A stretch of DNA of 64,000 nt from an uncultured Bacteroidales bacterium (GCA_944326335.1 CALVDM010000014.1:1-64000); one strand, 5' to 3'; shown: positions 1 through 9,363, counted from the first letter of the stretch. The notes: generated from the sequence alone by a model not told the origin. A program made the numbers and translations.

Positions 1-32
1 TTACCGCAATCAAGCAGTAACTTATAAGACAT
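1..32 (-). CDS. 5' end of a leftward gene, partial, possibly an ASKHA-fold kinase
   Basis: An ATG at 32-30 opens a reverse frame that runs off the left edge; only ten codons are visible, reading MSYKLLLDCG. The hydrophobic strand ending in D-x-G resembles the phosphate-1 motif at the N-terminus of ASKHA kinases such as type III pantothenate kinase or BadF-type sugar kinases, but ten residues cannot decide this. A TATTTTTG -7 element lies on the same strand at 79-72, about 40 bases before the ATG, which is why I read it as a gene start. It could still be chance. Confidence 0.35.
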   Translation of the reverse strand, partial: MSYKLLLDCG

Positions 33-1054
33 TATCACTTTATAGAGAACCTATAGCAGCGGGAGATGCATCAAAAATAAAAACTCCCGCAAAGGTAGCC
101 TGTCTCCGTCGGCCCGTCAAGGTCAGGCGGCTGTGCCGTTTGCCCCTCGAAAATGAAGCCCTGCGGGCATAATTTTCTCCGGAAAAACCTTGACAGACCG
201 CCTCCGCCAGGCTGAAAAAGCAGTCGTTAGCTTCGCTTTCCTTCTTCCTCTTTTTCCGGAGATGACATATCATTCAGTATCTTTGTCGTGATGAATATGC
301 CTCCAATCTACCTCTGAACCCAAGATTTGTAAAAGAGGCCTTCCTCTCTGTCCGGCGTGTCAAGATTGATGAAGTGCAAGGCGATGAGGCTCGCGGCGAC
401 AGGAGTTTACTCGTGTAAATGACTGAGCCGAGATGCCGAAATCAACGCAGCAATTCGCCATCATCACACACCGGATGCCTGCCAACCAGAGCACCGGGCA
501 CGCTCGCAGACAATGACAAACAATCAAACATCAAGCACCTATGCCCGCATACACCCCCAACCTCCTCATTTCAGACTGCTACGGCTCCGCCGGCAGCATC
601 ACATTCTACCACCGCGACGGCAAATGCCGCTGGCGGTCAAATCGCCGCCACAGAGCCTGACGCCGGAGTATAGCCTGAACGCAATCGCTGATCTAAACTT
701 AAACCTGCATCACCCGTCTCCGCTCCCCAGGCAGAGGCGGGAATTTTTCTTTCCAAATATTTCAGCAGAAGAATATCCCCACATCAAAAGAATCCCTATC
801 TTTGCAAGATGTTATGATGCTTCCCACCGCGGAAAGTGAGCATTTGAACTGAAAGTTCTTTGATGTCTTTTTTTTAAGTTACACGGTTTTTCACCAGAAT
901 AAAACGACCAAAATCCGCATAAAAACGAGATGTGACTTACAAATTAATGGATACGGTTTTCAGCCAAATTGAACGAAAATTTTGTTACCCGTTTGTTGCC
1001 TTTACCCTATCAGAGACACTAAAGAACCATTAAAATACTGATTAACAAGAATTT
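33..1054. other. About 1 kb without a convincing gene
   Basis: Short open frames here (40-273 on minus; 419-673 and 513-839 on plus) have low-complexity, Ser/Pro/Arg-rich translations with no recognisable domain, and I do not call them genes. What can be seen: a 7-bp inverted repeat (59-65 with 84-90) around a minus-strand TATTTTTG box at 72-79; a small hairpin-forming segment near 409-421; a plus-strand TATCTTTG box at 797-804; and an AT-rich stretch from about 860 to obgE. No tRNA fold was recognised. Confidence 0.5.
797..804 (+). promoter_or_regulatory. Candidate promoter -7 box for the obgE operon
   Basis: TATCTTTG matches the Bacteroidota -7 consensus TAnnTTTG. It would give a leader of about 240 nt before obgE. 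No clear TTTG -33 box is seen 19 bases upstream, so the call is moderate. Confidence 0.4.
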
Positions 1055-2056
1055 ATGCCAGACAGCAATTTCATAGACTACGTGAAGATATTCTGCGCTT
1101 CCGGAAACGGGGGTGCAGGTTCGACCCATCTGAGGAGGGCGAAATACATCCCGAAAGGAGGACCCGACGGAGGTGACGGAGGCCGTGGAGGCAATATCAT
1201 ACTCAGGGCGAACCCCCAGTTCTGGACACTCATACATCTGAAATACCGCAAGCATATCAAGGCCGGGCATGGAGGCGACGGCAGCGGACAGTTGTGCAAG
1301 GGCAAGGACGGGGAGGATGTCTACCTCGATGTCCCGGTTGGTACGGTGGCGAAGGATGCCGAGACCGGGGAAATGCTTTTCGAGATGATGCAGGCCGGAG
1401 AGGAAAGGATACTGGTGAAGGGCGGCCGCGGAGGACTCGGCAACAACAACTTCAAGTCGGCCACCAACCAGACCCCGCGCTATGCCCAGCCAGGCGAGCC
1501 GGGCGTGGAAGGATGGTTCATCCTCGAGCTGAAGATTCTCGCGGATGTGGGGCTGGTCGGCTTTCCGAATGCAGGCAAGTCAACACTGCTGTCCAAAGTG
1601 TCGGCAGCGAAGCCCAAGATAGCGAACTACCCGTTCACGACACTCGAGCCGAATCTCGGGATAGTGGATTACTATGACGGCCAGTCCTTCGTCATGGCGG
1701 ACATTCCCGGAATAATCGAGGGGGCACACCTAGGGAAAGGCATCGGGCTGCGCTTCCTGAGACACATCGAGAGAAATTCGATACTCCTTTTCATGATACC
1801 TGCGGACTGCGACGACATCCGCAAGGAATACGGCATTCTACTTAACGAGCTGAAGGAATACAATCCTGAACTGCTCGTCAAGGGGCGCATGCTTGCCATC
1901 TCCAAATCCGACATGCTTGACGACAGGATGAAGGCGGAGATGGAGGCGGCTCTTCCGGAAGATGTGCCGCACATATTCATATCGTCAATGACCGGAGAGA
2001 ATATCCGGGAGCTCAAGGACATGCTCTGGAAGGTCCTTCACGAAGAAAACAGCTGA
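1055..2056 (+). CDS. obgE: GTPase ObgE/CgtA
   Basis: This is the conserved Obg GTPase, which binds the 50S ribosomal subunit late in its assembly. The first ~155 residues are the glycine-rich Obg fold (runs such as [12 protein letters not shown] near 35-46). The GTPase domain follows with G1 GFPNAGKS at 169-176 and G3 DIPG near 215. At 333 residues it has the short form usual in Bacteroidota, without a C-terminal OCT domain. The start is the first ATG after an AT-rich leader and gives the standard N-terminus. The PAP2 gene begins 7 bases after its stop, so obgE heads an operon that continues into the nucleotide-sugar genes. Confidence 0.97.
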   Translation: MPDSNFIDYVKIFCASGNGGAGSTHLRRAKYIPKGGPDGGDGGRGGNIILRANPQFWTLIHLKYRKHIKAGHGGDGSGQLCKGKDGEDVYLDVPVGTVAKDAETGEMLFEMMQAGEERILVKGGRGGLGNNNFKSATNQTPRYAQPGEPGVEGWFILELKILADVGLVGFPNAGKSTLLSKVSAAKPKIANYPFTTLEPNLGIVDYYDGQSFVMADIPGIIEGAHLGKGIGLRFLRHIERNSILLFMIPADCDDIRKEYGILLNELKEYNPELLVKGRMLAISKSDMLDDRMKAEMEAALPEDVPHIFISSMTGENIRELKDMLWKVLHEENS

Positions 2057-2063
2057 AACAGAC

Positions 2064-2648
2064 ATGTCCTGGGAAGGAATACACGGAATAGACCAGCAGA
2101 TAACCCTGGCCATCAACAGCCTGCACTGCGGATTCACGGATAGCGTTATGGTGTTTTTCTCGAGCATACCGGTCTGGATACCGATGTATGCCGTTGTGGC
2201 AGTCTTCCTGTTCCTTAGGCTCGGATGGAAGAAGGCCACGGTTGCGGTACTCTCCATTGCGCTCACTTTCCTTTTCTGCGACCAGCTGGCCAACCTGTTC
2301 AAGGACGGCATCGCCAGACTCCGGCCATGCCACGACGAGGCCATGATGGCATCGGGGCTCAGGGTGCTGGAAGGCAAGGGCGGACTTTACGGATTCTTTT
2401 CCGGTCACGCATCCAATGCCTTCGGTTTCGCTGTAAGCTCCTCGATGGGATTCAGGAATGACTGGCGGCTGAAATACCGGGGATATTCGGCGTGGATATT
2501 CTTCTGGGCAGCCATGGTAGCGCTGAGCAGGATATTCGTCGGCAAACACTATTTGGGAGACGTGCTTGCAGGCATTGTCGCCGGCACGTTGATAGGACTT
2601 GCCTGCGGCTTCACCGCAAGGAAAATCATCGGTAGAATCAAGGAATGA
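2064..2648 (+). CDS. PAP2-family membrane phosphatase
   Basis: A 194-residue polytopic membrane protein of the type 2 phosphatidic acid phosphatase family. The three signature motifs are present: K-x6-RP (KDGIARLRP, about residues 79-87), SGH (FFSGHAS, about 112-118) and SR-x5-H-x3-D (SRIFVGKHYLGD, about 153-164). Members dephosphorylate undecaprenyl diphosphate, lipid A or phospholipids at the outer face of the inner membrane; the substrate cannot be told from sequence. Its stop overlaps the next ATG (ATGA at 2645-2648), so it is probably translationally coupled to the dehydrogenase gene. The envelope-sugar neighbours fit a role in undecaprenyl-phosphate recycling or lipid A modification. 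Confidence 0.9.
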   Translation: MSWEGIHGIDQQITLAINSLHCGFTDSVMVFFSSIPVWIPMYAVVAVFLFLRLGWKKATVAVLSIALTFLFCDQLANLFKDGIARLRPCHDEAMMASGLRVLEGKGGLYGFFSGHASNAFGFAVSSSMGFRNDWRLKYRGYSAWIFFWAAMVALSRIFVGKHYLGDVLAGIVAGTLIGLACGFTARKIIGRIKE

Positions 2649-3955
2649 CGACTGAGGACTATATGGAAAACGGGAAGATTACAGACAGCATCAGGATTGC
2701 CGTCATCGGGCTCGGATATGTAGGTCTGCCGCTCGCAAGACTGTTTTCGACAAAATTCAGGACCATAGGCTATGACACCGACAAGGCCCGGACAGAAGCC
2801 CTGTCCTCGGGGCACGACGGCACGCTCGAAGTCGACGACAGGCTCCTGAAGGAGGCGATAACCGCGCACGGACTCGTATGCACTTCCGACATCACGAAGA
2901 TAAGGGAGTGCAATTTCTACGTCGTGGCGGTACCTACCCCGGTGGATATCAACCATAATCCGGACCTCACCCCGCTGAGGAATGCCAGCAGGATGCTCGG
3001 CACCATAATAAAGAAGGGAGATATCGTGGTGTTCGAATCCACGGTCTATCCGGGTGTGACGGAAGAGGAATGCGTCCCGATAATAGAGGAAGTGTCCGGA
3101 CTGGAATACAACACCGGCTTCTTCGCAGGGTATTCGCCGGAAAGGGTGAACCCGGGGGACAAGGAGCATACCGTGGAGAACATACGCAAGATAACGTCCG
3201 GCTCAACACCGGAAGTGGCGGACATCGTGGACAAGGTCTACAGCGAAGTCCTCGAGAACGGCACATACAGGGCATCCTCAATCAAGGTGGCGGAAGCTGC
3301 GAAAGTGATAGAGAACAGCCAGAGAGACATCAACATAGCGTTCGTGAACGAGTTGTCAAAGATATTCTCGCTGATGGGGATAGACACTCTCGAAGTCCTC
3401 GACGCCGCCGCCACGAAATGGAATTTCATCAAGATGAATCCCGGCCTGGTCGGCGGGCATTGCATATCGGTTGACCCGTACTATCTCGCACAATGCGCAC
3501 AGAGACACGGCTACAACCCGGAGATAATACTTGCCGGGAGGCGTGTCAACGACAGCATGGGTGCCTATGTGGCGAACCAGACAATAAAGCTGATGCTCAA
3601 GAAAGGAATCCAGGTCCTCAAATCGAAGGTGATAATCATGGGATTCACTTTCAAGGAGAACTGCCCGGACGTCAGGAACACCAAGATAATAGACATTTAC
3701 AGGTCACTTCAGGAATACAATGTGGACATAACGGTCTATGACCCGTGGGCGAGCAAGGACGTGGTAAGGAAAGTCTACGGGATAGACATCGTGGACAAGC
3801 TCCCTTCCGGGAAGTTCGATGCGGCGATAGTTGCTGTCGCCCACGGACAGTTCAGGAGGCACGAAGTGGACATGGACGCGCTGCTGAACCCTGTACACGT
3901 GATATACGACGTGAAGGGAATCCTGCCGAGGGAAATAGTGGACGGGAGACTCTGA
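2645..3955 (+). CDS. wbpA: UDP-N-acetylglucosamine/mannosamine 6-dehydrogenase (WbpA/WecC type)
   Basis: An NAD-dependent UDP-sugar dehydrogenase that oxidises C6 of a UDP-HexNAc to the uronic acid in two steps. The Rossmann motif GLGYVGLPLA lies near residues 22-31, and the catalytic cysteine is C273 in GGHCISVDPYY, the form typical of the HexNAc-specific WbpA/WbpO/WecC/TviB branch. Length (436 residues) is normal. The ATG at 2645 overlaps the upstream stop; a second ATG at 2663 is possible. Because wbpB-, wbpE- and wbpD-like genes follow directly, I favour UDP-GlcNAc dehydrogenase (WbpA) over a ManNAc enzyme. No 2-epimerase gene is nearby to argue otherwise. Confidence 0.88.
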   Translation: MTTEDYMENGKITDSIRIAVIGLGYVGLPLARLFSTKFRTIGYDTDKARTEALSSGHDGTLEVDDRLLKEAITAHGLVCTSDITKIRECNFYVVAVPTPVDINHNPDLTPLRNASRMLGTIIKKGDIVVFESTVYPGVTEEECVPIIEEVSGLEYNTGFFAGYSPERVNPGDKEHTVENIRKITSGSTPEVADIVDKVYSEVLENGTYRASSIKVAEAAKVIENSQRDINIAFVNELSKIFSLMGIDTLEVLDAAATKWNFIKMNPGLVGGHCISVDPYYLAQCAQRHGYNPEIILAGRRVNDSMGAYVANQTIKLMLKKGIQVLKSKVIIMGFTFKENCPDVRNTKIIDIYRSLQEYNVDITVYDPWASKDVVRKVYGIDIVDKLPSGKFDAAIVAVAHGQFRRHEVDMDALLNPVHVIYDVKGILPREIVDGRL

Positions 3956-3974
3956 ACACATAAAGACAGATACG

Positions 3975-4955
3975 ATGGCAAATTTCGCATTGACGGGAGC
4001 TGCAGGCTACATAGCTCCGAGACATCTTAAAGCCATAGCGGACACCGGCAACAGGCTGGTGGCGGCACTGGACAGATTCGACAGCGTTGGCCGGCTCGAC
4101 AGTTTTTTCCCGGACTGCGCTTTCTTCACCGAACAGGAGCAGTTCGAGGCATATATCGACAAGTTGAAAGGCACTCCGGACGAGGTGCAATGGCTTTCGG
4201 TCTGCACGCCGAACCACACTCATGTCCCGTTCTGCAGATACGCTCTGAAGAACGGCATGGATGTAATATGTGAAAAGCCGGCCGCCCTGCATTCCCGGGA
4301 CATAGAGGAACTCATGAAGCTCGAGGAGGAGACGGGACACAAGGTCTTCAACATACTCCAGCTCAGGCTCCACGACAGCATCTCGGCACTGAAGAAGAAG
4401 ATCGACGAAGGCCCGGCGGACAGGAAATACGATGTGCAGCTGACATACATCACCTCCAGGGGGAAATGGTATTATGCATCATGGAAAGGCGACAACCACA
4501 AGAGCGGAGGCATTGCCACCAACATCGGGGTTCACTTCTATGACATGCTGCAATGGATATTCGGGCCTGTGGAGGAGAATATCGTACATGTCTCGGATTT
4601 CGACAGGGTTGCAGGAAGGCTCGAGCTTGAGAAGGCGTCCGTGAGGTATTTCCTGAGCATCAACGGGGACTGCCTGCCGCCGAATGCCGTGCAGGGAGAA
4701 AAAAGGACATACAGGACACTCGACATCGACGGTGACGAGTTCGAGTTCAGCCAGGGTTTCACTGAACTGCACACGAAAAGCTACATGGACATCCTTGCCG
4801 GCAAAGGATTCCGGGTGTCCGAATCCATGGGCAGCATAAGGATAGTCGAAGACATAAGGAATGCCGTACCTGCAGGGCTTACGGACGACTGCCATCCGCT
4901 TGCAAGCCTGCCTGCAGGCAGACATCCTTTCGGATGGACAGACGTAAAATACTGA
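3975..4955 (+). CDS. wbpB: Gfo/Idh-type UDP-GlcNAcA 3-dehydrogenase (WbpB-like)
   Basis: A 326-residue NAD-dependent oxidoreductase. The nucleotide-binding start is unusual (ALTGAAGYIAPRHLKAI, residues 4-20), matching the WbpB/WlbA variant rather than the plain GxGxxG of most Gfo/Idh proteins. EKP at 100-102 supplies the conserved lysine. WbpB oxidises C3 of UDP-GlcNAcA to the 3-keto sugar, regenerating its NAD with 2-oxoglutarate, and passes it to the WbpE aminotransferase, which is the next gene here. It lies 19 bases after the dehydrogenase gene, within one operon. Confidence 0.88.
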   Translation: MANFALTGAAGYIAPRHLKAIADTGNRLVAALDRFDSVGRLDSFFPDCAFFTEQEQFEAYIDKLKGTPDEVQWLSVCTPNHTHVPFCRYALKNGMDVICEKPAALHSRDIEELMKLEEETGHKVFNILQLRLHDSISALKKKIDEGPADRKYDVQLTYITSRGKWYYASWKGDNHKSGGIATNIGVHFYDMLQWIFGPVEENIVHVSDFDRVAGRLELEKASVRYFLSINGDCLPPNAVQGEKRTYRTLDIDGDEFEFSQGFTELHTKSYMDILAGKGFRVSESMGSIRIVEDIRNAVPAGLTDDCHPLASLPAGRHPFGWTDVKY

Positions 4956-4960
4956 CACCC

Positions 4961-6109
4961 ATGGCAGAGAAGATAAAAATGGTGGACCTCCAGGGTCAGT
5001 ACATGAGAATCAGGGATGAGGTGGATGCAGGCATACGCGAGGTCATCGGCAGCGCAGCCTTCATAAACGGGCCAGCCGTGGGACAGTTCCGCGAAAATCT
5101 CGGCAGATATCTCGGCGGAATCCATGTTATACCGTGTGCAAACGGCACTGACGCCCTTTTCATAGCCCTGCTCTCTCTCGGGCTCAAGCCTGGGGACGAG
5201 GTCATTGTCCCGGCATTCACATACGTCTCGTCGGCAGAAGTGATAGGCCTTCTCGGGCTGACACCTGTGATGGTGGACGTAAGTCCGTCCACTTTCAATG
5301 TCACGGCAGAAAACATCCGCAAGGCTCTTTCCCCCGCCACAAAAGCTGTCATACCCGTGCACCTCTTCGGGCAGAGTTGCGACATGGAGCCGATAATGGA
5401 ACTCGCGAGGGAGCACGGCCTGCATGTCATAGAGGACAACGCTCAGTCACTCGGCGCCGACTACAGATTCAGAGACGGGCACACCGAAAAGACAGGGACA
5501 ATCGGCACTATAGGATGCACATCCTTCTTCCCTTCCAAGAACCTCGGATGCTATGGAGACGGGGGTGCCGTGTTCTGTCACGACGACGCGCTGGCAGAAA
5601 GGATTGCAATGATAGCGAACCACGGGCAGAAAGTGAAGTATCACCACACCGTGCTCGGATGCAATTCGAGGCTCGACACCATACAGGCTGCCGTGCTGAA
5701 CGCCAAGCTGCCGCATCTGGACAGCTATTCTCAGGCAAGACGCTCTGCAGCAGGATACTACACGGCAAGGCTGAAGGAGATTGACCCGGAAGGCAGGTTC
5801 TTCGAGACACCGGCGGAGGCTGAATACAGCACCCATGTATATCATCAGTACACACTGAAAATCCAGGGCGGGCTGAGAGACAGCCTGAAAAGTCACCTTG
5901 CCGACAGAGGCATACCGAGCATGATATACTATCCGCTTCCGCTGCAGGAGCAGGAAGCGTTCAAGGGAATAGCCGTGGCTGCGGAGGAACTCACTGTTTC
6001 CCGGGACTGCGCACGCTCGGTGCTGTCCCTGCCGATGCACACTGAACTTACGCATCAGATGCAGGATATGGTGATATCCGGCATCGCGGACTTCTTTACC
6101 GGAAGATGA
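4961..6109 (+). CDS. wbpE: DegT/DnrJ/EryC1 aminotransferase (WbpE-like)
   Basis: A PLP-dependent sugar aminotransferase of the DegT family, about 382 residues. The Schiff-base lysine is K193 in FFPSKNLGCYGDGG; the upstream DNAQS motif is also typical. By order it should aminate the 3-keto group left by the WbpB-like enzyme to give UDP-2-acetamido-3-amino-glucuronic acid. I chose the ATG at 4961 (MAEKIKMVDL), five bases after the previous stop. An in-frame ATG at 4934 would overlap the upstream gene by 22 bases and add nine residues not expected of the family. Confidence 0.9.
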   Translation: MAEKIKMVDLQGQYMRIRDEVDAGIREVIGSAAFINGPAVGQFRENLGRYLGGIHVIPCANGTDALFIALLSLGLKPGDEVIVPAFTYVSSAEVIGLLGLTPVMVDVSPSTFNVTAENIRKALSPATKAVIPVHLFGQSCDMEPIMELAREHGLHVIEDNAQSLGADYRFRDGHTEKTGTIGTIGCTSFFPSKNLGCYGDGGAVFCHDDALAERIAMIANHGQKVKYHHTVLGCNSRLDTIQAAVLNAKLPHLDSYSQARRSAAGYYTARLKEIDPEGRFFETPAEAEYSTHVYHQYTLKIQGGLRDSLKSHLADRGIPSMIYYPLPLQEQEAFKGIAVAAEELTVSRDCARSVLSLPMHTELTHQMQDMVISGIADFFTGR

Positions 6110-6110
6110 T

Positions 6111-7373
6111 ATGGAGAAAGAGTATTTTGCCCACGAATCAAGCTACATCGACGAAGGTGCTGAAATAGGAGCAGGCACCAGGATATGGCATTTCTGCCAC
6201 ATCCAGAAAGGCGCCGTCATAGGCAGGGACTGCTCGCTCGGGCAGAACGTCAACATAGGATGCAATGTAAGGATAGGCAACGGGGTGAGAATCCAGAACA
6301 ATGTGTCCGTCTACGAAGGGGTGGAACTGGAAGACAAGGTATTCTGCGGCCCTTCGTGCGTCTTCACCAACGTCACCATCCCCCGCGCCGGCTTCCCTGT
6401 AAACGGCAATTACACAAGGACACTTGTCAAGGAAGGAGCATCCCTGGGGGCCAACTGCACCATCGTGTGCGGACATACGGTCGGAAAATGCGCCATGATA
6501 GCTGCAGGAGCAGTCGTGACTCACGATGTTGGAGACTATGCCCTCATGGCAGGTGTCCCGGCTAGACAGACCGGATGGGTGTGCGAGTGCGGGAAGAAGC
6601 TCGGCAGGGATCTCAGGTGCTCGTGCGGCAGAGTCTACAGGCTGTCAGGAGGGGTACTGAGCCAGGCCGCAGCAGAAGAGGCTGCCCATCCTTCAGTCAA
6701 GGACTCCGGCACGGCAGGAAAGATGCTGGCAGGCAGGCTCAGGATAATCTATGAAGACAAGTGGCTGATAGTCGTGGACAAGAAATACGGGCTTCCCACC
6801 ATATCGACGGGGAAAAGCGGAGAACTGACTGCCTATTCGATACTTTACGACCATGTGGCCAGGGCTTCAAGGGGCGGAAGGGTGTTCATTGTGCACCGGC
6901 TCGACAGGGACACGTCAGGACTCCTTGTCTTCGCAAAGGATGAGCAGACCAAATTCATGCTCCAGGAAGACTGGAACAGCAATGTGCTGGAACGTGGCTA
7001 CACTGCCGTGGTGGAAGGCCGGCCCGAAAAGCCGGACGGAAGAATCGTGTCATGGCTGAAAGAGAATCCGAAGTCCCTGAAGATGAGTTCTTCGCCATAC
7101 GACAACGGAGGAAAGGAAGCAATCACCGAATACCATCTTGTCAGCTCCAGAAACGGGTTGTCCCTCGTGGACATAAAGCTCGAGACCGGCAGGAAGAACC
7201 AGATAAGGGTGCAGTTCTCGGCCATGGGTCATCCTGTTGCCGGAGACAGGAAATACGACGCCGCCACCAATCCTTTCGGAAGGCTCGCCCTGCACGCCGG
7301 CAGCCTCTCATTCCGTCACCCGCGCACCGGAGAAGTGCTGTCATTCAGCTCTCCTGCCCCTTTCAGACTTTAG
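6111..7373 (+). CDS. Fusion: WbpD-like N-acetyltransferase + RluA-type pseudouridine synthase
   Basis: One uninterrupted 420-codon frame encodes two normally separate proteins. Residues 1-155 are a left-handed beta-helix acetyltransferase (hexapeptide repeats such as IGAGTRIWHF and IGNGVRIQNN) closest to WbpD, which N-acetylates the 3-amino group made by WbpE. Residues 158-172 carry C-x-C-x9-C-x-C, a possible zinc ribbon. Residues ~205-420 are an RluA-family pseudouridine synthase with HRLDRDTSG at 262-270 (catalytic Asp D265) and the family C-terminal block ETGRKNQIRVQ. A linker of about 30 residues joins them without a stop; M205 (ATG at 6723) could be an internal start. The gene begins one base after wbpE and overlaps the convergent bioB by 11 bases. 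Confidence 0.88.
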   Translation: MEKEYFAHESSYIDEGAEIGAGTRIWHFCHIQKGAVIGRDCSLGQNVNIGCNVRIGNGVRIQNNVSVYEGVELEDKVFCGPSCVFTNVTIPRAGFPVNGNYTRTLVKEGASLGANCTIVCGHTVGKCAMIAAGAVVTHDVGDYALMAGVPARQTGWVCECGKKLGRDLRCSCGRVYRLSGGVLSQAAAEEAAHPSVKDSGTAGKMLAGRLRIIYEDKWLIVVDKKYGLPTISTGKSGELTAYSILYDHVARASRGGRVFIVHRLDRDTSGLLVFAKDEQTKFMLQEDWNSNVLERGYTAVVEGRPEKPDGRIVSWLKENPKSLKMSSSPYDNGGKEAITEYHLVSSRNGLSLVDIKLETGRKNQIRVQFSAMGHPVAGDRKYDAATNPFGRLALHAGSLSFRHPRTGEVLSFSSPAPFRL

Positions 7374-8340
7374 CAGGCTGCCGGAGTTCATAGCCGGCAG
7401 AACGTATCCTCGCGAAATCAGTGTCGATGTCCGCACCGGCGGTGGTAAGCATGTCGCCCATTATCGCAGCATTGATGCCTGTGCGGTATGCCGCCAAGAC
7501 AGTCTGCTCTGACAGCCGCGCCCTGCCTCCCGCAAACCTGAGTGCTGCGTCCGGAAGGATGAAGCGCAGAATTGCTATTGTCCTGAGTATCTCGTCTTCC
7601 GGAATGAGAGGCTCGTTTTCAAGCGGAGTGCCTGGAATCGGGGCAAGGATGTTCACAGGCACGGATTTCACACCGAGGTCCCTGAGCAGGAAAGCCAGTT
7701 CCATACGCTGGCCGAGGCTCTCCCCCATCCCTATTATTCCGCCGCTGCAAATCTCCAGTCCTGCGTCCCTGGCAGCTTTCAACGTCGCTATCTTGTCTTC
7801 CGTTGTATGCGTGGTGCAGAGAGTCCCGAACCACGACGGGGCAGATTCCAGATTGCAATGATATCTCGTTATGCCTGCCTCCCTGACGGCTTTCATGTCT
7901 TCTGCAGACAGGAGTCCGGCAGACAGGCAAAGTGAGATGTCAACCCTCTCCGCGACAACCTTCACAGACCTGCAAAGCCGGGCCACCTCTTTCCCGGACA
8001 GCCGTTTCCCGCTCGTGACAATGGAAAAACGTCCGATACCCCTTTTCCTGCTGCACTCCGCAGCTTCCAGAAGCCTTTCCGTGTCCACCAGCGGATATTC
8101 ACTGATTACGGCATGGTTATGTGCGGACTGGGCGCACCACTTGCAGTCCTCGGGACAATGCCCGGATTTGCCGTTTATAATAGAGCAGGTGTCGAACACC
8201 CTCGATGCGCATGCCTCCGTTATCCTGGATGCACAATCGCAAAGGTGCCCGAGAGGAGCAACGGCAAGCTTTTCCGCCTCCATCCCGGACACACCTTTAC
8301 CTGTGGCGGCAACTCTGTCCGCCAGCTGGAAGATATCCAT
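7363..8340 (-). CDS. bioB: Biotin synthase
   Basis: A radical SAM enzyme that inserts sulfur into dethiobiotin. The SAM-cluster motif C-x3-C-x2-C is at C62, C66 and C69 (GHCPEDCKWCAQS). At 325 residues it is full length and has the usual SxG and asparagine-containing barrel motifs (for example YHCNLES near 159-165). No other biotin genes are in the window. It lies 21 bases downstream of fba on the same strand, so it is probably cotranscribed with it. Its last 11 bases overlap the end of the convergent WbpD-RluA fusion gene. Confidence 0.95.
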   Translation of the reverse strand: MDIFQLADRVAATGKGVSGMEAEKLAVAPLGHLCDCASRITEACASRVFDTCSIINGKSGHCPEDCKWCAQSAHNHAVISEYPLVDTERLLEAAECSRKRGIGRFSIVTSGKRLSGKEVARLCRSVKVVAERVDISLCLSAGLLSAEDMKAVREAGITRYHCNLESAPSWFGTLCTTHTTEDKIATLKAARDAGLEICSGGIIGMGESLGQRMELAFLLRDLGVKSVPVNILAPIPGTPLENEPLIPEDEILRTIAILRFILPDAALRFAGGRARLSEQTVLAAYRTGINAAIMGDMLTTAGADIDTDFARIRSAGYELRQPAKV

Positions 8341-8361
8341 ATAATTGACGTCAGGCAGTCG

Positions 8362-9363
8362 TTATTCAGCCTTTCCGTCAGAGCCGAGGACATTGATGAT
8401 TTTGTGCTCGTAGAGCTTCTTCATCTCATCACGTGCAGGGCCGAGATACTTACGCGGGTCGAACTCGGCAGGCTTCTCGGCGAACACCTTGCGGATTGCG
8501 GCCGTCATTGCAAGACGGGAGTCCGAGTCGATGTTGATCTTGCATACAGCCGACTTTGCCGCCTTGCGGAGTTCCTCCTCAGGAATGCCTATGGCAGCCT
8601 CGAGATTTCCGCCGTACTTGTTTATCATGTCCACATACTCCTGAGGAACAGAAGATGAACCATGAAGCACGATAGGGAACCCCGGGAGCTCTTTCATCAC
8701 ACCGTCGAGAACATCGAATGCAAGTGGCGGAGGTACGAGACGGCCTGTCTTCGGGTCGAGTGTGCACTGCTCCGGCTTGAACTTGTATGCACCGTGAGAT
8801 GTACCTATGGAGATGGCGAGAGAGTCACATCCTGTCTTGGAAGTGAAGTCCACCACCTCTTCAGGCCTGGTGTAGGTGTGGTGTTCGGCCTGAACCTCGT
8901 CCTCTACACCGGCGAGCACGCCGAGTTCACCTTCCACTGTCACATCGAACTGATGTGCATACTCCACAACCTTTTTCGTGAGGGCCACGTTCTCGTCATA
9001 CGGGAGATGCGAGCCGTCAATCATCACTGAAGAGAAGCCCATGTCCACGCAGCTCTTGCAGAGCTCGAAAGAATCACCGTGGTCGAGATGGAGGACAATC
9101 TGAGGATGCTCCCATCCGAGTTCCTTGGCATATTCGACTGCACCTTCAGCCATGTAGCGGAGAAGTGTCTGGTTAGCATAGTTGCGGGCCCCTTTCGAAA
9201 CCTGGAGGATGACAGGGGACTTGGTTGCAGCCGCAGCCTGAATGATGGCCTGGAGCTGCTCCATGTTGTTGAAATTGAATGCAGGGATGGCATAACCCCC
9301 GTCGATGGCTTTTGCGAACATTTCCCTGGTGTTCACAAGGCCCAGATTCTTGTACGATACCAT
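8362..9363 (-). CDS. fba: Class II fructose-bisphosphate aldolase
   Basis: A zinc-dependent aldolase of glycolysis and gluconeogenesis, 333 residues. The metal and substrate motif HLDHGDS is at 92-98, and further zinc-ligand and phosphate-binding segments (GTSHGAYK, VLHGSSS) are intact. It is the long subtype common in anaerobic Bacteroidota. Transcription probably starts at the minus-strand TATTTTTG box at 9423-9416, about 50 bases upstream of the ATG, and continues into bioB. Confidence 0.96.
   Translation of the reverse strand: MVSYKNLGLVNTREMFAKAIDGGYAIPAFNFNNMEQLQAIIQAAAATKSPVILQVSKGARNYANQTLLRYMAEGAVEYAKELGWEHPQIVLHLDHGDSFELCKSCVDMGFSSVMIDGSHLPYDENVALTKKVVEYAHQFDVTVEGELGVLAGVEDEVQAEHHTYTRPEEVVDFTSKTGCDSLAISIGTSHGAYKFKPEQCTLDPKTGRLVPPPLAFDVLDGVMKELPGFPIVLHGSSSVPQEYVDMINKYGGNLEAAIGIPEEELRKAAKSAVCKINIDSDSRLAMTAAIRKVFAEKPAEFDPRKYLGPARDEMKKLYEHKIINVLGSDGKAE

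Noticed and set aside
419-839. Two small plus-strand open frames before obgE
   Set aside because: Low-complexity Pro/Ser/His/Arg-rich translations, no promoter or ribosome site at their starts, overlapping each other in different frames.
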